This document shows, piece by piece, positions 11,351-25,462 of a stretch of DNA of 64,000 nucleotides. Positions within the stretch are counted from its first letter, which is position 1; the number at the start of each line of letters is the position of its first letter. A program made the position numbers and the translations under genes. This stretch comes from Paratinospora sagittata (Eukaryota; Streptophyta; Magnoliopsida; Ranunculales; Menispermaceae), in contig CM069589.1 of assembly GCA_035771175.1 (NCBI GenBank), positions 23,268,201 to 23,332,200 of the forward strand, written 5' to 3'. Under the pieces are notes generated by a model that saw nothing but the letters and a program-made list of their open reading frames with translations, made no database searches and had not been told where the DNA came from.

Positions 11351-14300
11351 TTGAATGTTTTTTACCGACCAATCAACTTACTTATCGAACAAATCGTGAT
11401 GAAAAGTTCAAATAGCCGTAACTTTTCATCCCGACTGTGATTTGAGTGATTTAAAAGGAATTGAAAATATCTTTTCTTCCTATTTCTAATGCATGTTCAA
11501 TCATACAAATTGGAGTCGGAATCAAAAAGTTGTGGTTATTTTAAAGTTTCACACCATTCATTCAACTTACTTATCAATTGAATCGGTAAGAAAAAGTCAA
11601 TTCGTCTTAGAGTTTAATGCTGACTCTGTTATGAGTTAATCAAAAGAAGTTGGAAATATTGTTTCTTCATGTTTCCAATGCATGTCCAATCACTCAAATC
11701 GGAGTCAGGATGAAAACGTTATGGCTATTTGAATGTTTGTAACCCATTGGCCAATGTACTTATCAATCTAGTCAGTAATCCAAATTCAAATAGTCGTAAC
11801 CATTTCTTTCGAACTATGATTTGAGTTATTCACAAGGCATTTAAATATCATTTCTTCCTCTTTCGAACGCATTTTCAATCACTCAAACCGGAGTCGAACA
11901 TAAAATGTTACCGTTATTTGAAAGTTTTTTACCGATCAATCAACTTACTTTTCAAATAAATGGTGAAGAAAAGTTCAAATAGCCGTAACTTTCCATCACG
12001 ATTGTGAATTAAGTGATTCAAAAGGAATTGAAAATGTCATTTCTTCCTATTTCTAACACATGGTCAATCACACAAATTGGAGTCGGAATAAAAAATTTGT
12101 GGTTATTTTAAAGTTTCACACCATTCATTCAACTTACTTATCAATTTAATCGGTAAGAAAAGGTCAATTAGTCTTAGAGTTTAATGCTAACTCTGTTATG
12201 AGTTAATCAAAAGTCGTTGGAAATAATGTTTCTTCATCTTTCCAATGCATGTCCAATCACTCAAATCGGGGTCAGGATGAAAACGTTATGGCTATTTGAA
12301 TGTTTGTTACCCATTGGCCAACGTACTTATCAATCTTGTTAGTAATCAAAATTCAAATAGTCGTAACCATTTCTTTCGAACTATGATTTGAGTTATTCAC
12401 AAGGCATTTGAAATATCGTTTCTTCCTCTTTCGAACGCATTTTCAATCACTCAAACCGGTGTCGGAAATAAAATGTTACCGCTATTTGAATGTTTTTTAC
12501 CGACCAATCAACTTACTTATCGAACAAATCGTGAAGAAAAGTTCAAATAGCCGTAACTTTTCATCTCGACTGTGATTTGAGTGATTCAAAAGGAATTGAA
12601 AATGTCTTTTCTTCTTATTTCTAATGCATGTTCAATCACACAAATTGGAGTCGGAATAAAAAAGTTGTGGTTATTTTGAAGTTTCACACCATTCAATCAA
12701 CTTACTTATCAATTGATTCGGTAAGAAAAAGTCAATTCGTCTTAGAGTTTAATGCTGACTCTGTTATGAGTTAATCAAAAGCAGTTGGAAATATTATTTT
12801 TTCATCTTTCCAATGCATGTCCAATCACTCAAATCAAACTCAAGATGAAAACGTTATGGCTATTTGAATGTTTGTTACCCATTGGCCAATGTACTTATCA
12901 ATCTAGTCAGTAATCCAAATTCAAATAGTCGTAACCATTTCTTTCGAACTTTGATTTGAGTTATTCACAAGGCATTTAAATATCGTTTCTTCCTCTTTTG
13001 AACGCATTTTCAATCACTCAAACCGGAGTCGAACATAAAATGTTACCGTTATTTGAAAGTTTTTTCCCGATCAATCAACTTACTTTTCAAATAAATGGTG
13101 AAGAAAAGATCAAATAGACGTAACTTTTCATCACGATTGTGAATTAAGTGATTCAAAAGGAATTGAAAATGTCATTTCTTCCTATTTCTAACGCATGGTC
13201 AATCACACAAATTGGAGTCGGAATAAAAAATTTGTGGTTATTTTAAAGTTTCACACCATTCATTCAACTTACTTATCAATTTAATCGGTAAGAAAAAGTC
13301 AATTAGTCTTAGAGTTTAATGCTAACTCTGTTATGAGTTAATCAAAAGTCGTTGGAAATATTGTTTCTTCATCTTTCCAATGCATGTCCAATCACTCAAA
13401 TCGGGGTCAGGATGAAAACGTTATGGCTATTTGAATGTTTGTTACCCATTGGCCAACGTACTTATCAATCTAGTTAGTAATCAAAATTCAAATAGTCGTA
13501 ACCATTTCTTTCGAACTATGATTTGAGTTATTCACAAGGCATTTGAAATATCGTTTCTTCCTTTTTCGAACGCATTTTCAATCACTCAAACCGGTGTCGG
13601 AAATAAAATGTTACCGCTATTTGAAAGTTTTTTACCGACCAATCAACTTACTTATCGAACAAATCGTGAAGAAAAGATCAAATAGCCGTAACTTTTCATC
13701 CCGACTGTGATTTGAGTGATTCAAAAGGATTGAAAATGTCTTTTCTTCTTATTTCTAATGCATGTTCAATCACACAAATTGGAGTCGGAATCAAAAAGTT
13801 GTGGTTATTTTAAAGTTTCACACCATTCATCCAAGTTGCTGATCAATTGAATCGGTAAGAAAAAGTCAATTAGTCTTAGAGTTTAATGCTGACTCTGTTA
13901 TGAGTTTATCAAAAGTCGTTGGAAATATTGTTTTTCATCTTTCCAATGCATGTCCAATCACTGAAATCAGAGTCAGGATGAAAACGTTATGGCTATTTGA
14001 ATGTTTGTTACCCATTGGCCAATGTACTTATCAATCTAGTCAGTAATCAAAATTCAAATACTCGTAACCATTTCTTTCGAACTATGATTTGAGTTATTCA
14101 CAAGTAATTAAAATATCGTTTCTTCCTCTTTGCAACGCATTTTCAATCACGCAAACCGGAGTCGAACATAAAATGTTACCGCTATTTGAATGTTTTTTAC
14201 CGATCAATCAACTTACCTATCGAAAAAATCATGAAGAAAAGTTCAAATAGCCGTAACTTTTCATCCCGATTGTGATTTGAGTGATTCAAAAGGAATTGAT

Positions 14301-15555
14301 AATGTATTTTCTTCCTATTTCTAACGCATGTCCAATCACACAAATTGGAGTCCGGATCAAAAAGTTGTGGTTATTTTAAAGTTTCACACCATTCATTCAA
14401 CTTACTTATCAATTGAATCGGTAAGAAAAAGTCAATTCGTTTTAGAGTTTAATGCTGACTCTATTATGAGTTAATTAAAAGCAGTTGGTAATATTAATGC
14501 ATATCCAATCACTCAAATCGGAGTCAGGATGAAAACGTTGTGGCTATTTAAATATTTGTTACCCATTGGCCAACGTACATATCAATCTAGTCCGTAATCA
14601 ACATTCAAATAGTCGTAACCATTTTTTTCGAACTATGATTTGAGTTATTCACAAGGCGTTTGAAATATCGTTTCTTCATCTTTCCATCGCATTTTCAATC
14701 ACTCAAACCAGAGTCGTAAATAAAATGTTACCGTTATTTGAAAGTTTTTTACCAATCAATCAACTTAGTTTTCAAAGAAATCGTGAAAAAAAGTTCAAAT
14801 TGCCGTAACTTTTCATCCCGATTGTGATTTGAGTGATTCAAAAGGAATTGAAAATGTCACTTCTTCCTATTTCTAACGCATGGTCAATCACACAAATTGG
14901 AGTCGGAATCAAAAAGTTGTGGTTATTTTAAAGTTTCACACCATTCATTCAACTTACTTATCAATTGAATCGGTAAGAAAAAGTCGATTAGTCTTAGAGT
15001 TTAAAGCTGACTCTGTTATGAGTTAATCAAAAGTCGTTGGAAATATTGTTTCTTCATCTTTCCAATGCATGTCCAATCACTCAAATCGGAGTCAGGATGA
15101 AAACGTTATGGCTATTTGAATGTTTGTTACCCATTGGCCAATGTACTTATCAATCTAGTCAGTAATCAAAATTCAAATAGTCGTAACCATTTCTTTCGAA
15201 CTATGATTTGAGTTATTCACAAGGCCTTGAAATATCGTTTCTTCCTCTTTGCAACGCTTTTTCAATCACTCAAACCGGAGTCGGACATGAAATGTTACCC
15301 CTATTTGAATGTTTTTTACCGATCAATCAACTTACTTATCGAAAAAATCTTGAAGAAAAGTTCAAATAGCCGTAACTTTTCATCCCGATTGTGATTTGAG
15401 TGATTCAAAAGGAATTGATAATGTATTTTCTTCCTATTTCTAATGCATGTTCAATAACACAAATTGGAGTCGAAATCAAAAAGTTGTGGTTATTTTAAAG
15501 TTTCACGCCATTCATTCAACTTACTTATCAATTGAATCGGTAAGAAAAAGTCAAT
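9330..15555. repeat. 6225-bp (11-trimer) block, copy 1
   Basis: First copy of a direct tandem duplication; copy 2 follows at once. The left edge lies somewhere in about 9283-9451, and the right edge at about 15.55 kb. The block includes a distinctive 16-bp deletion after ATATT at 14495, just before AATGCATATCC. Only two internal differences from copy 2 were found by eye: a T5 versus T6 run near 10222 (shifting the offset from 6225 to 6226) and AAAAGATC versus AAAAGTTC at 13109. A base difference at 9327 sits near the edge. It contains no gene. Confidence 0.85.
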
Positions 15556-18500
15556 TCGTCTTAGAGTTTAATGCTGACTCTGTTATGAGTTAATCAAAAG
15601 CAGTTGGAAATATTGTTTTTTCATCTTTCCAATGCATGTCCAATCACTCAAATCGAACTCAAGATGAAAACGTTATGGCTATATGAATGATTGTTACCCA
15701 TTGGCCAACGTACTTATCAATCTAGTCAGTAATCAAAATTCAAATAGTCGTAACCATTTCTTTCGAACTATGATTTGAGTTATTCATAAGGCATTTAAAA
15801 TATCGTTTCTTCCTCTTTCCAAGGCATTTTCAATCACTCAAACCGGACTCGGAAAGAAAACGTTACCACTATTTGAATGTTTTTTACAGATCAATCAACT
15901 TACTTATCGAACAAATCGTGAAGAAAAGTTCAAATAGCCGTATCTTTTCATCCCGATTGTGATCTGAGTGATTTAAAAGGAATTGAAAATGTCTTTTCTT
16001 CCTATTTCTAACGCAGGTTCAATCACAGAAATTGGAGTCAGAATCAAAAAGTTGTTGTTATTTTAAAGTTTCACACCATTCATTCAACTTACTGATCAAT
16101 TGAATCGGTAAGAAAAAGTCAATTAGCCTTAGAGTTTAATGCTGACTCTGTTATGAGTTAATCAAAAGCCGTTGGAAATATTGTTTCTTCATCTTTCCAA
16201 TGCATGCCCAATCACTCAAGTCGGAGTCAGGATGAAAACGTTATGGCTATTTGAATGCTTGTTACCCATTAGCCAATGTACTTATTAATCTAATCAAAAA
16301 TCAAAATTCAAATAGCCGTAACCATTTCTTTCGAACTACGATTTGAGTTATTCAAAAGGCTTTTGAAATATGGTTTATTCCTCTTTCCAACGCATTTTCA
16401 ATCACTCAAACCGGAGTCGGAAATAAAATGTGACAGCTATTTGAATGTTTTTTACCTATCAATCAACTTACTTATCGAACAAATCGTGAAGAAAAGTTCA
16501 AATAGCCGTAAATTTTCATCCCGACTTTGATTTGAGTGATTCAAAAGAAATTGAAAATGGCTTTTCTTCATATTTCTAACGCATGGTCAATCACACAAAT
16601 TGGAGTCGGAATCAAAAAGTTGTGGTTATTTTAAAGTTTCACACCATTCATTCACCTTACTTCTCAATTTAATCGGTAAAAAAAAGTCAATTAGTCTTAG
16701 AGCTTAATGCTAACTCTGTTATGAGTTAATCAAAAGTCGTTGGAAATATTGTTTCTTCATATTTCCAATGCATTTCCAATCCCTCAAATCGGAGTCAGGA
16801 TGAAAACGTTATGGCTATTTGAATGTTTGTTACCCATTGGCCAACATACTTATCAATCTAGTCAGTAATCAAAATTCAAATAGTCGTAACCATTTCTTTC
16901 GAACTATGATTTGAGTTATTCACAAGGCATTTGAAATATCGTTTCTTCCTCTTTCGAACGCATTTTCAATCACTCAAACCGGGGTCGAAAATAAAATGTT
17001 AGCGCTATTTGAATGTTTTTTACCGACTAATCAACTTACTTATCGAACAAATCGTGAAGAAAAGTTCAAATAGCCGTAAATTTTCATCCCGACTGTGATT
17101 TGAGTGATTCAAAAGGAATTGAAAATGTCTTTTCTTTTTATTTCTAATGCGTGTTCAATCACACAAATTGGAGTCGGAATCAAAAAGTTGTGGTTATTTT
17201 AAAGTTTCACACCATTCATTCAACTTACTTATCAATTGAATCGGTAAGAAAAAGTCAATTCGTCTTAGAGTTTAATGCTGACTCTGTTATGAGTTAATCA
17301 AAAGCAGTTGGAAATATTGTTTTTTCATCTTTCCAATGCATGTCCAATCACTCAAATCGAACTCAAGATGAAAACGTTATGGCTATCTGAATGATTGTTA
17401 CCCATTGGCCAACGTACTTATCAATCTAGTCAGTAATCAAAATTCAAATAGTCGTAACCATTTCTTTCGAACTATGATTTGAGTTATTCATAAGGCATTT
17501 AAATAATCGTTTCTTCCTCTTTCCAAGGCATTTTCAATCACTCAAACCGGACTCGGAAATAAAACGTTACCACTATTTGAATGTTTTTTACCGACCAATC
17601 AACTTACTTATCGAACAAATCGTGATGAAAAGTTCAAATAGCCGTAACTTTTCATCCCGACTGTGATTTGAGTGATTTAAAAGGAATTGAAAATATCTTT
17701 TCTTCCTATTTCTAATGCATGTTCAATCATACAAATTGGAGTCGGAATCAAAAAGTTGTGGTTATTTTAAAGTTTCACACCATTCATTCAACTTACTTAT
17801 CAATTGAATCGGTAAGAAAAAGTCAATTCGTCTTAGAGTTTAATGCTGACTCTGTTATGAGTTAATCAAAAGAAGTTGGAAATATTGTTTCTTCATGTTT
17901 CCAATGCATGTCCAATCACTCAAATCGGAGTCAGGATGAAAACGTTATGGCTATTTGAATGTTTGTAACCCATTGGCCAATGTACTTATCAATCTAGTCA
18001 GTAATCCAAATTCAAATAGTCGTAACCATTTCTTTCGAACTATGATTTGAGTTATTCACAAGGCATTTAAATATCATTTCTTCCTCTTTCGAACGCATTT
18101 TCAATCACTCAAACCGGAGTCGAACATAAAATGTTACCGTTATTTGAAAGTTTTTTACCGATCAATCAACTTACTTTTCAAATAAATGGTGAAGAAAAGT
18201 TCAAATAGCCGTAACTTTCCATCACGATTGTGAATTAAGTGATTCAAAAGGAATTGAAAATGTCATTTCTTCCTATTTCTAACACATGGTCAATCACACA
18301 AATTGGAGTCGGAATAAAAAATTTGTGGTTATTTTAAAGTTTCACACCATTCATTCAACTTACTTATCAATTTAATCGGTAAGAAAAGGTCAATTAGTCT
18401 TAGAGTTTAATGCTAACTCTGTTATGAGTTAATCAAAAGTCGTTGGAAATAATGTTTCTTCATCTTTCCAATGCATGTCCAATCACTCAAATCGGGGTCA

Positions 18501-21500
18501 GGATGAAAACGTTATGGCTATTTGAATGTTTGTTACCCATTGGCCAACGTACTTATCAATCTTGTTAGTAATCAAAATTCAAATAGTCGTAACCATTTCT
18601 TTCGAACTATGATTTGAGTTATTCACAAGGCATTTGAAATATCGTTTCTTCCTCTTTCGAACGCATTTTCAATCACTCAAACCGGTGTCGGAAATAAAAT
18701 GTTACCGCTATTTGAATGTTTTTTACCGACCAATCAACTTACTTATCGAACAAATCGTGAAGAAAAGTTCAAATAGCCGTAACTTTTCATCTCGACTGTG
18801 ATTTGAGTGATTCAAAAGGAATTGAAAATGTCTTTTCTTCTTATTTCTAATGCATGTTCAATCACACAAATTGGAGTCGGAATAAAAAAGTTGTGGTTAT
18901 TTTGAAGTTTCACACCATTCAATCAACTTACTTATCAATTGATTCGGTAAGAAAAAGTCAATTCGTCTTAGAGTTTAATGCTGACTCTGTTATGAGTTAA
19001 TCAAAAGCAGTTGGAAATATTATTTTTTCATCTTTCCAATGCATGTCCAATCACTCAAATCAAACTCAAGATGAAAACGTTATGGCTATTTGAATGTTTG
19101 TTACCCATTGGCCAATGTACTTATCAATCTAGTCAGTAATCCAAATTCAAATAGTCGTAACCATTTCTTTCGAACTTTGATTTGAGTTATTCACAAGGCA
19201 TTTAAATATCGTTTCTTCCTCTTTTGAACGCATTTTCAATCACTCAAACCGGAGTCGAACATAAAATGTTACCGTTATTTGAAAGTTTTTTCCCGATCAA
19301 TCAACTTACTTTTCAAATAAATGGTGAAGAAAAGTTCAAATAGACGTAACTTTTCATCACGATTGTGAATTAAGTGATTCAAAAGGAATTGAAAATGTCA
19401 TTTCTTCCTATTTCTAACGCATGGTCAATCACACAAATTGGAGTCGGAATAAAAAATTTGTGGTTATTTTAAAGTTTCACACCATTCATTCAACTTACTT
19501 ATCAATTTAATCGGTAAGAAAAAGTCAATTAGTCTTAGAGTTTAATGCTAACTCTGTTATGAGTTAATCAAAAGTCGTTGGAAATATTGTTTCTTCATCT
19601 TTCCAATGCATGTCCAATCACTCAAATCGGGGTCAGGATGAAAACGTTATGGCTATTTGAATGTTTGTTACCCATTGGCCAACGTACTTATCAATCTAGT
19701 TAGTAATCAAAATTCAAATAGTCGTAACCATTTCTTTCGAACTATGATTTGAGTTATTCACAAGGCATTTGAAATATCGTTTCTTCCTTTTTCGAACGCA
19801 TTTTCAATCACTCAAACCGGTGTCGGAAATAAAATGTTACCGCTATTTGAAAGTTTTTTACCGACCAATCAACTTACTTATCGAACAAATCGTGAAGAAA
19901 AGATCAAATAGCCGTAACTTTTCATCCCGACTGTGATTTGAGTGATTCAAAAGGATTGAAAATGTCTTTTCTTCTTATTTCTAATGCATGTTCAATCACA
20001 CAAATTGGAGTCGGAATCAAAAAGTTGTGGTTATTTTAAAGTTTCACACCATTCATCCAAGTTGCTGATCAATTGAATCGGTAAGAAAAAGTCAATTAGT
20101 CTTAGAGTTTAATGCTGACTCTGTTATGAGTTTATCAAAAGTCGTTGGAAATATTGTTTTTCATCTTTCCAATGCATGTCCAATCACTGAAATCAGAGTC
20201 AGGATGAAAACGTTATGGCTATTTGAATGTTTGTTACCCATTGGCCAATGTACTTATCAATCTAGTCAGTAATCAAAATTCAAATACTCGTAACCATTTC
20301 TTTCGAACTATGATTTGAGTTATTCACAAGTAATTAAAATATCGTTTCTTCCTCTTTGCAACGCATTTTCAATCACGCAAACCGGAGTCGAACATAAAAT
20401 GTTACCGCTATTTGAATGTTTTTTACCGATCAATCAACTTACCTATCGAAAAAATCATGAAGAAAAGTTCAAATAGCCGTAACTTTTCATCCCGATTGTG
20501 ATTTGAGTGATTCAAAAGGAATTGATAATGTATTTTCTTCCTATTTCTAACGCATGTCCAATCACACAAATTGGAGTCCGGATCAAAAAGTTGTGGTTAT
20601 TTTAAAGTTTCACACCATTCATTCAACTTACTTATCAATTGAATCGGTAAGAAAAAGTCAATTCGTTTTAGAGTTTAATGCTGACTCTATTATGAGTTAA
20701 TTAAAAGCAGTTGGTAATATTAATGCATATCCAATCACTCAAATCGGAGTCAGGATGAAAACGTTGTGGCTATTTAAATATTTGTTACCCATTGGCCAAC
20801 GTACATATCAATCTAGTCCGTAATCAACATTCAAATAGTCGTAACCATTTTTTTCGAACTATGATTTGAGTTATTCACAAGGCGTTTGAAATATCGTTTC
20901 TTCATCTTTCCATCGCATTTTCAATCACTCAAACCAGAGTCGTAAATAAAATGTTACCGTTATTTGAAAGTTTTTTACCAATCAATCAACTTAGTTTTCA
21001 AAGAAATCGTGAAAAAAAGTTCAAATTGCCGTAACTTTTCATCCCGATTGTGATTTGAGTGATTCAAAAGGAATTGAAAATGTCACTTCTTCCTATTTCT
21101 AACGCATGGTCAATCACACAAATTGGAGTCGGAATCAAAAAGTTGTGGTTATTTTAAAGTTTCACACCATTCATTCAACTTACTTATCAATTGAATCGGT
21201 AAGAAAAAGTCGATTAGTCTTAGAGTTTAAAGCTGACTCTGTTATGAGTTAATCAAAAGTCGTTGGAAATATTGTTTCTTCATCTTTCCAATGCATGTCC
21301 AATCACTCAAATCGGAGTCAGGATGAAAACGTTATGGCTATTTGAATGTTTGTTACCCATTGGCCAATGTACTTATCAATCTAGTCAGTAATCAAAATTC
21401 AAATAGTCGTAACCATTTCTTTCGAACTATGATTTGAGTTATTCACAAGGCCTTGAAATATCGTTTCTTCCTCTTTGCAACGCTTTTTCAATCACTCAAA

Positions 21501-21842
21501 CCGGAGTCGGACATGAAATGTTACCCCTATTTGAATGTTTTTTACCGATCAATCAACTTACTTATCGAAAAAATCTTGAAGAAAAGTTCAAATAGCCGTA
21601 ACTTTTCATCCCGATTGTGATTTGAGTGATTCAAAAGGAATTGATAATGTATTTTCTTCCTATTTCTAATGCATGTTCAATAACACAAATTGGAGTCGAA
21701 ATCAAAAAGTTGTGGTTATTTTAAAGTTTCACGCCATTCATTCAACTTACTTATCAATTGAATCGGTAAGAAAAAGTCAATTCGTCTTAGAGTTTAATGC
21801 TGACTCTGTTATGAGTTAATCAAAAGCAGTTGGAAATATTGT
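15555..21842. repeat. 6.2-kb (11-trimer) block, copy 2
   Basis: Near-identical second copy. The variant TGGCTATATGAATGATTG is at 15676 here and at 9451 in copy 1 (offset 6225). The 16-bp deletion of copy 1 reappears at 20721/20722. Copy ends agree up to GCAGTTGGAAATATTGTTT and then part: 15611 continues with a T-run, whereas 21841 continues GTTTCTTCATG. Such high identity over 6 kb implies very recent duplication. An assembly duplication would look the same and cannot be excluded from sequence alone. Confidence 0.85.
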
Positions 21843-22059
21843 TTCTTCATGTTTCCAATGCATGTCCAATCACTCAAATCGGAGTCAGGATGAAAACGTT
21901 ATGGCTATTTGAATGTTTGTTACCCATTAGCCAATGTACTTATCAATCTAGTCAGTAATCCAAATTCAAATAGTCGTAACCATTTCTTTCGAACTATGAT
22001 TTGAGTTATTCACAAGGCATTTAAATATCGTTTCTTCCTCTTTCGAACGCATTTTCAAT

Positions 22060-25000
22060 CACTCAAACCGGAGTCGAACATAAAACGTTACCGTTATTTG
22101 AAAGTTTTTTACCGATCAATCAACTTACTTTTCAAAGAAATCGTGAAGAAAAGTTCAAATAGCCGTAACTTTTCATCCCGATTGTGAATTGAGTGATTCA
22201 AAAGGAATTTAAAATGTCATTTCTTCCTATTTCTAACGCATGGTCAATCACACAAATTGGAGTCGGAATCAAAAATTTGTGGTTATTTTAAAGGTCACAC
22301 CATTCATTCAACTTACTTATCTATTTAATCGGTAAGAAAAAGTCAATTCGTCTTAGAGTTTAATGCTAACTCTGTTATGAGTTAATCGAAAGTCGCTGGA
22401 AATAATGTTTCTTCATCTTTCCAATGCATGTCCAATCACTCAAATCGGAGTCAAGATGAAAACGTTATGGCTATTTGAATGTTTGTTACCCATTGGCCAA
22501 CGTACTTATCAATCTAGTCAGTAATCAAAATTCAAATAGTCGTAACCATTTCTTTCGAACTATGAATTGAGTTATTCACAAGGCATTTGAAATATCGTTT
22601 CTTCCTCTTTCGAACGCATTTTCAATCACTCAAACCGGTGTAGGAAATAAAATGTTACCGCTATTTGAATTTTTTTACCAACCAATCAACTTACTTATCG
22701 AACAAATCGTGAAGAAAAGTTCAATTAGCAGTAACTTTTCATCCCGAATGTGATTTGAGTGATATAAAAGGAATTGATAATGTATTTTCTTCCTATTTCT
22801 AATGCATGTTCAATAACAAAAATTGGAGTCGGAATCAAAAAGTTGTCGTTATTTTAAAGTTTCACACCATTCATTCAACTTACTTATCAATTGAATCGGT
22901 AAGAAAAAGTCAATTCGTCTTAGAGTTTAATGCTGACTCTGTTATGAGTTAATCAAAAGCAGTTGGAAATATTGTTTTTTCTTCTTTCCAATGCATGTCC
23001 AATCACTCAAATCGAACTCAAGATGAAAATGTTATGGCTATCTGAATGTTTGTTACCCATTGGCCAACGTACTTATCAATCTAGTCAGTAATCAAAATTC
23101 AAATAGTCGTAACCATTTCTTTCGAACTATGATTTGAGTTATTCATAAGGCATTTAAAATATCGTTTCTTCCTCTTTCCAAGGCATTTTCAATCACTCAA
23201 ACCGGACTCGGAAAGAAAACGTTACCACTATTTGAATGTTTTTTACCGATCAATCAACTTACTTATCGAACAAATCGTGAAGAAAAGTTCAAATAGCCGT
23301 AACTTTTCATCCCGATTGTGATTTGAGTGATTCAAAAGGAATTGAAAATGTCACTTCTTCCTATTTCTAACGCATGGTCAATCACACAAATTGGAGGCGG
23401 AATCAAAAAGTTGTGGTTATTTTAAAGTTTCACACCATTCATTCAACTTACTTATCAATTGAATCGGTAAGAAAAAGTCGATTAGTCTTAGAGTTTAATG
23501 CTGACTCTGTTATGAGTTAATCAAAATTCGTTGGAAATATTGTTTCTTCATCTTTCCAATGCATGTCCAATCACTCAAATCGGAGTCAGGATGAAAACGT
23601 TATGGCTATTTGAATGTTTGTTACCCATTGGCCAATGTACTTATCAATCTAGTCAGTAATCAAAATTCAAATAGTCGTAACCATTTCTTTCGAACTATGA
23701 TTTGAGTTATTCGCAAGGCCTTGAAATATCGTTTCTTCCTCTTTGCAACGCATTTTCAATCACTCAAACCGGAGTCGAACATAAAATGTTACCGTTATTT
23801 GAAAGTTTTTTACCGATCAATCAACTTACTTTTCAAAGAAATCGTGAAGAAAAGTTCAAATAGCCGTAACTTTTCATCCCGATTGTGAATTGAGTGATTC
23901 AAAAGGAATTTAAAATGTCATTTCTTCCTATTTCTAACGCATGGTCAATCACACAAATTGGAGTCGGAATCAAAAATTTGTGGTTATTTTAAAGTTCACA
24001 CCATTCATTCAACTTACTTATCTATTTAATCGGTAAGAAAAAGTCAATTCGTCTTAGAGTTTAATGCTAACTCTGTTATGAGTTAATCAAAAGTCGTTGG
24101 AAATAATGTTTCTTCATCTTTCCAATGCATGTCCAATCACTCAAATCGGAGTCAAGATGAAAACGTTATGGCTATTTGAATGTTTGTTACCCATTGGCCA
24201 ACGTACTTTTCAATCTAGTCAGTAATCAAAATTCAAATAGTCGTAACCATTTCTTTCGAACTATGATTTGAGTTATTCACAAGGCATTTGAAATATCGTT
24301 TCTTCCTCTTTCGAACGCATTTTCAATCACTCAAACCGGTGACAGAAATAAAATGTTACCGCTATTTGAATTTTTTTACCGACCAATCAACTTACTTATC
24401 GAACAAATCGTGAAGAAAAGTTCAATTAGCAGTAACTTTTCATCCCGAATGTGATTTGAGTGATATAAAAGGAATTGATAATGTATTTTCTTCCTATTTC
24501 TAATGCATGTTCAATAACAAAAATTTGAGTCGAAATCAAAAAGTTGTCGTTATTTTAAAGTTTCACACCATTCATTCAACTTACTTATCAATTGAATCGG
24601 TAAGAAAAAGTCAATTCGTCTTAGAGTTTAATGCTGACTCTGTTATGAGTTAATCAAAAGCAGTTGGAAATATTGTTTTTTCATCTTTCCAATGCATGTC
24701 CACTCACTCAAATCGAACTCAAGATGAAAACGTTATGGCTATCTGAATGTTTGTTACCCATTGGCCAACGTACTTATCAATCTAGTTAGTAATCAAAATT
24801 CAAATAGTCGTAACCATTTCTTTCGAACTATGATTTGAGTTATTCATAAGGCATTTAAAATATCGTTCCTTCCTCTTTCCAAGGCATTTTCAATCACTCA
24901 AACCGGACTCGGAAAGAAAACGTTACCACTATTTGAATGTTTTTTACCGATCAATCAACTTACTTATCGAACAAATCGTGAAGAAAAGTTCAAATAGCCG

Positions 25001-25462
25001 TAACTTTTCATCCCGATTGTGATTTGAGTGATTCAAAAGGAAATGAAAATGTCACTTCTTCCTATTTCTAACGCATGGTCAATCACAGAAATTGGAGTCG
25101 GAATCAAAAAGTTGTGGTTATGTTAAAGTTTCACACCATTCATTCAACTTACTTATCAATTGAATCGGTAAGAAAAAGTTGATTAGTCTTAGAGTTTAAT
25201 GCTTACTCTGTTATGAGTTAATCAAAATTCGTTGGAAATATTGTTTCTTCATCTTTCCAATGCATGTCCAATCACTCAAATTGGAGTCAGGATGAAAACG
25301 TTATGGCTATTTTAATGTTTGTTACCCATTGGCCAATGTACTTATCAATCTAGTCAGTAATCACAATTCAAATAGTCGTAACCATTTCTTTCGAACTATG
25401 ATTTGAGTTATTCGCAAGGCCTTTAAATATCGTTTCTTCCTCTTTGTAACGCATTTTCAACC
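22060..25462. repeat. Tandem duplication of a 1701-bp, 3-trimer block
   Basis: Copy 1 is about 22060-23760 and copy 2 about 23760-25462. Variants recur exactly 1701 bp apart: TCAATTAGCAGTAAC at 22721 and 24422, GACTCGGAAAG at 23205 and 24906, and TCGCAAGGCC at 23711 and 25412. The copies differ at scattered positions (for example AGTTCACACC versus AGGTCACACC), so they are older than the 6.2-kb pair. Confidence 0.8.
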
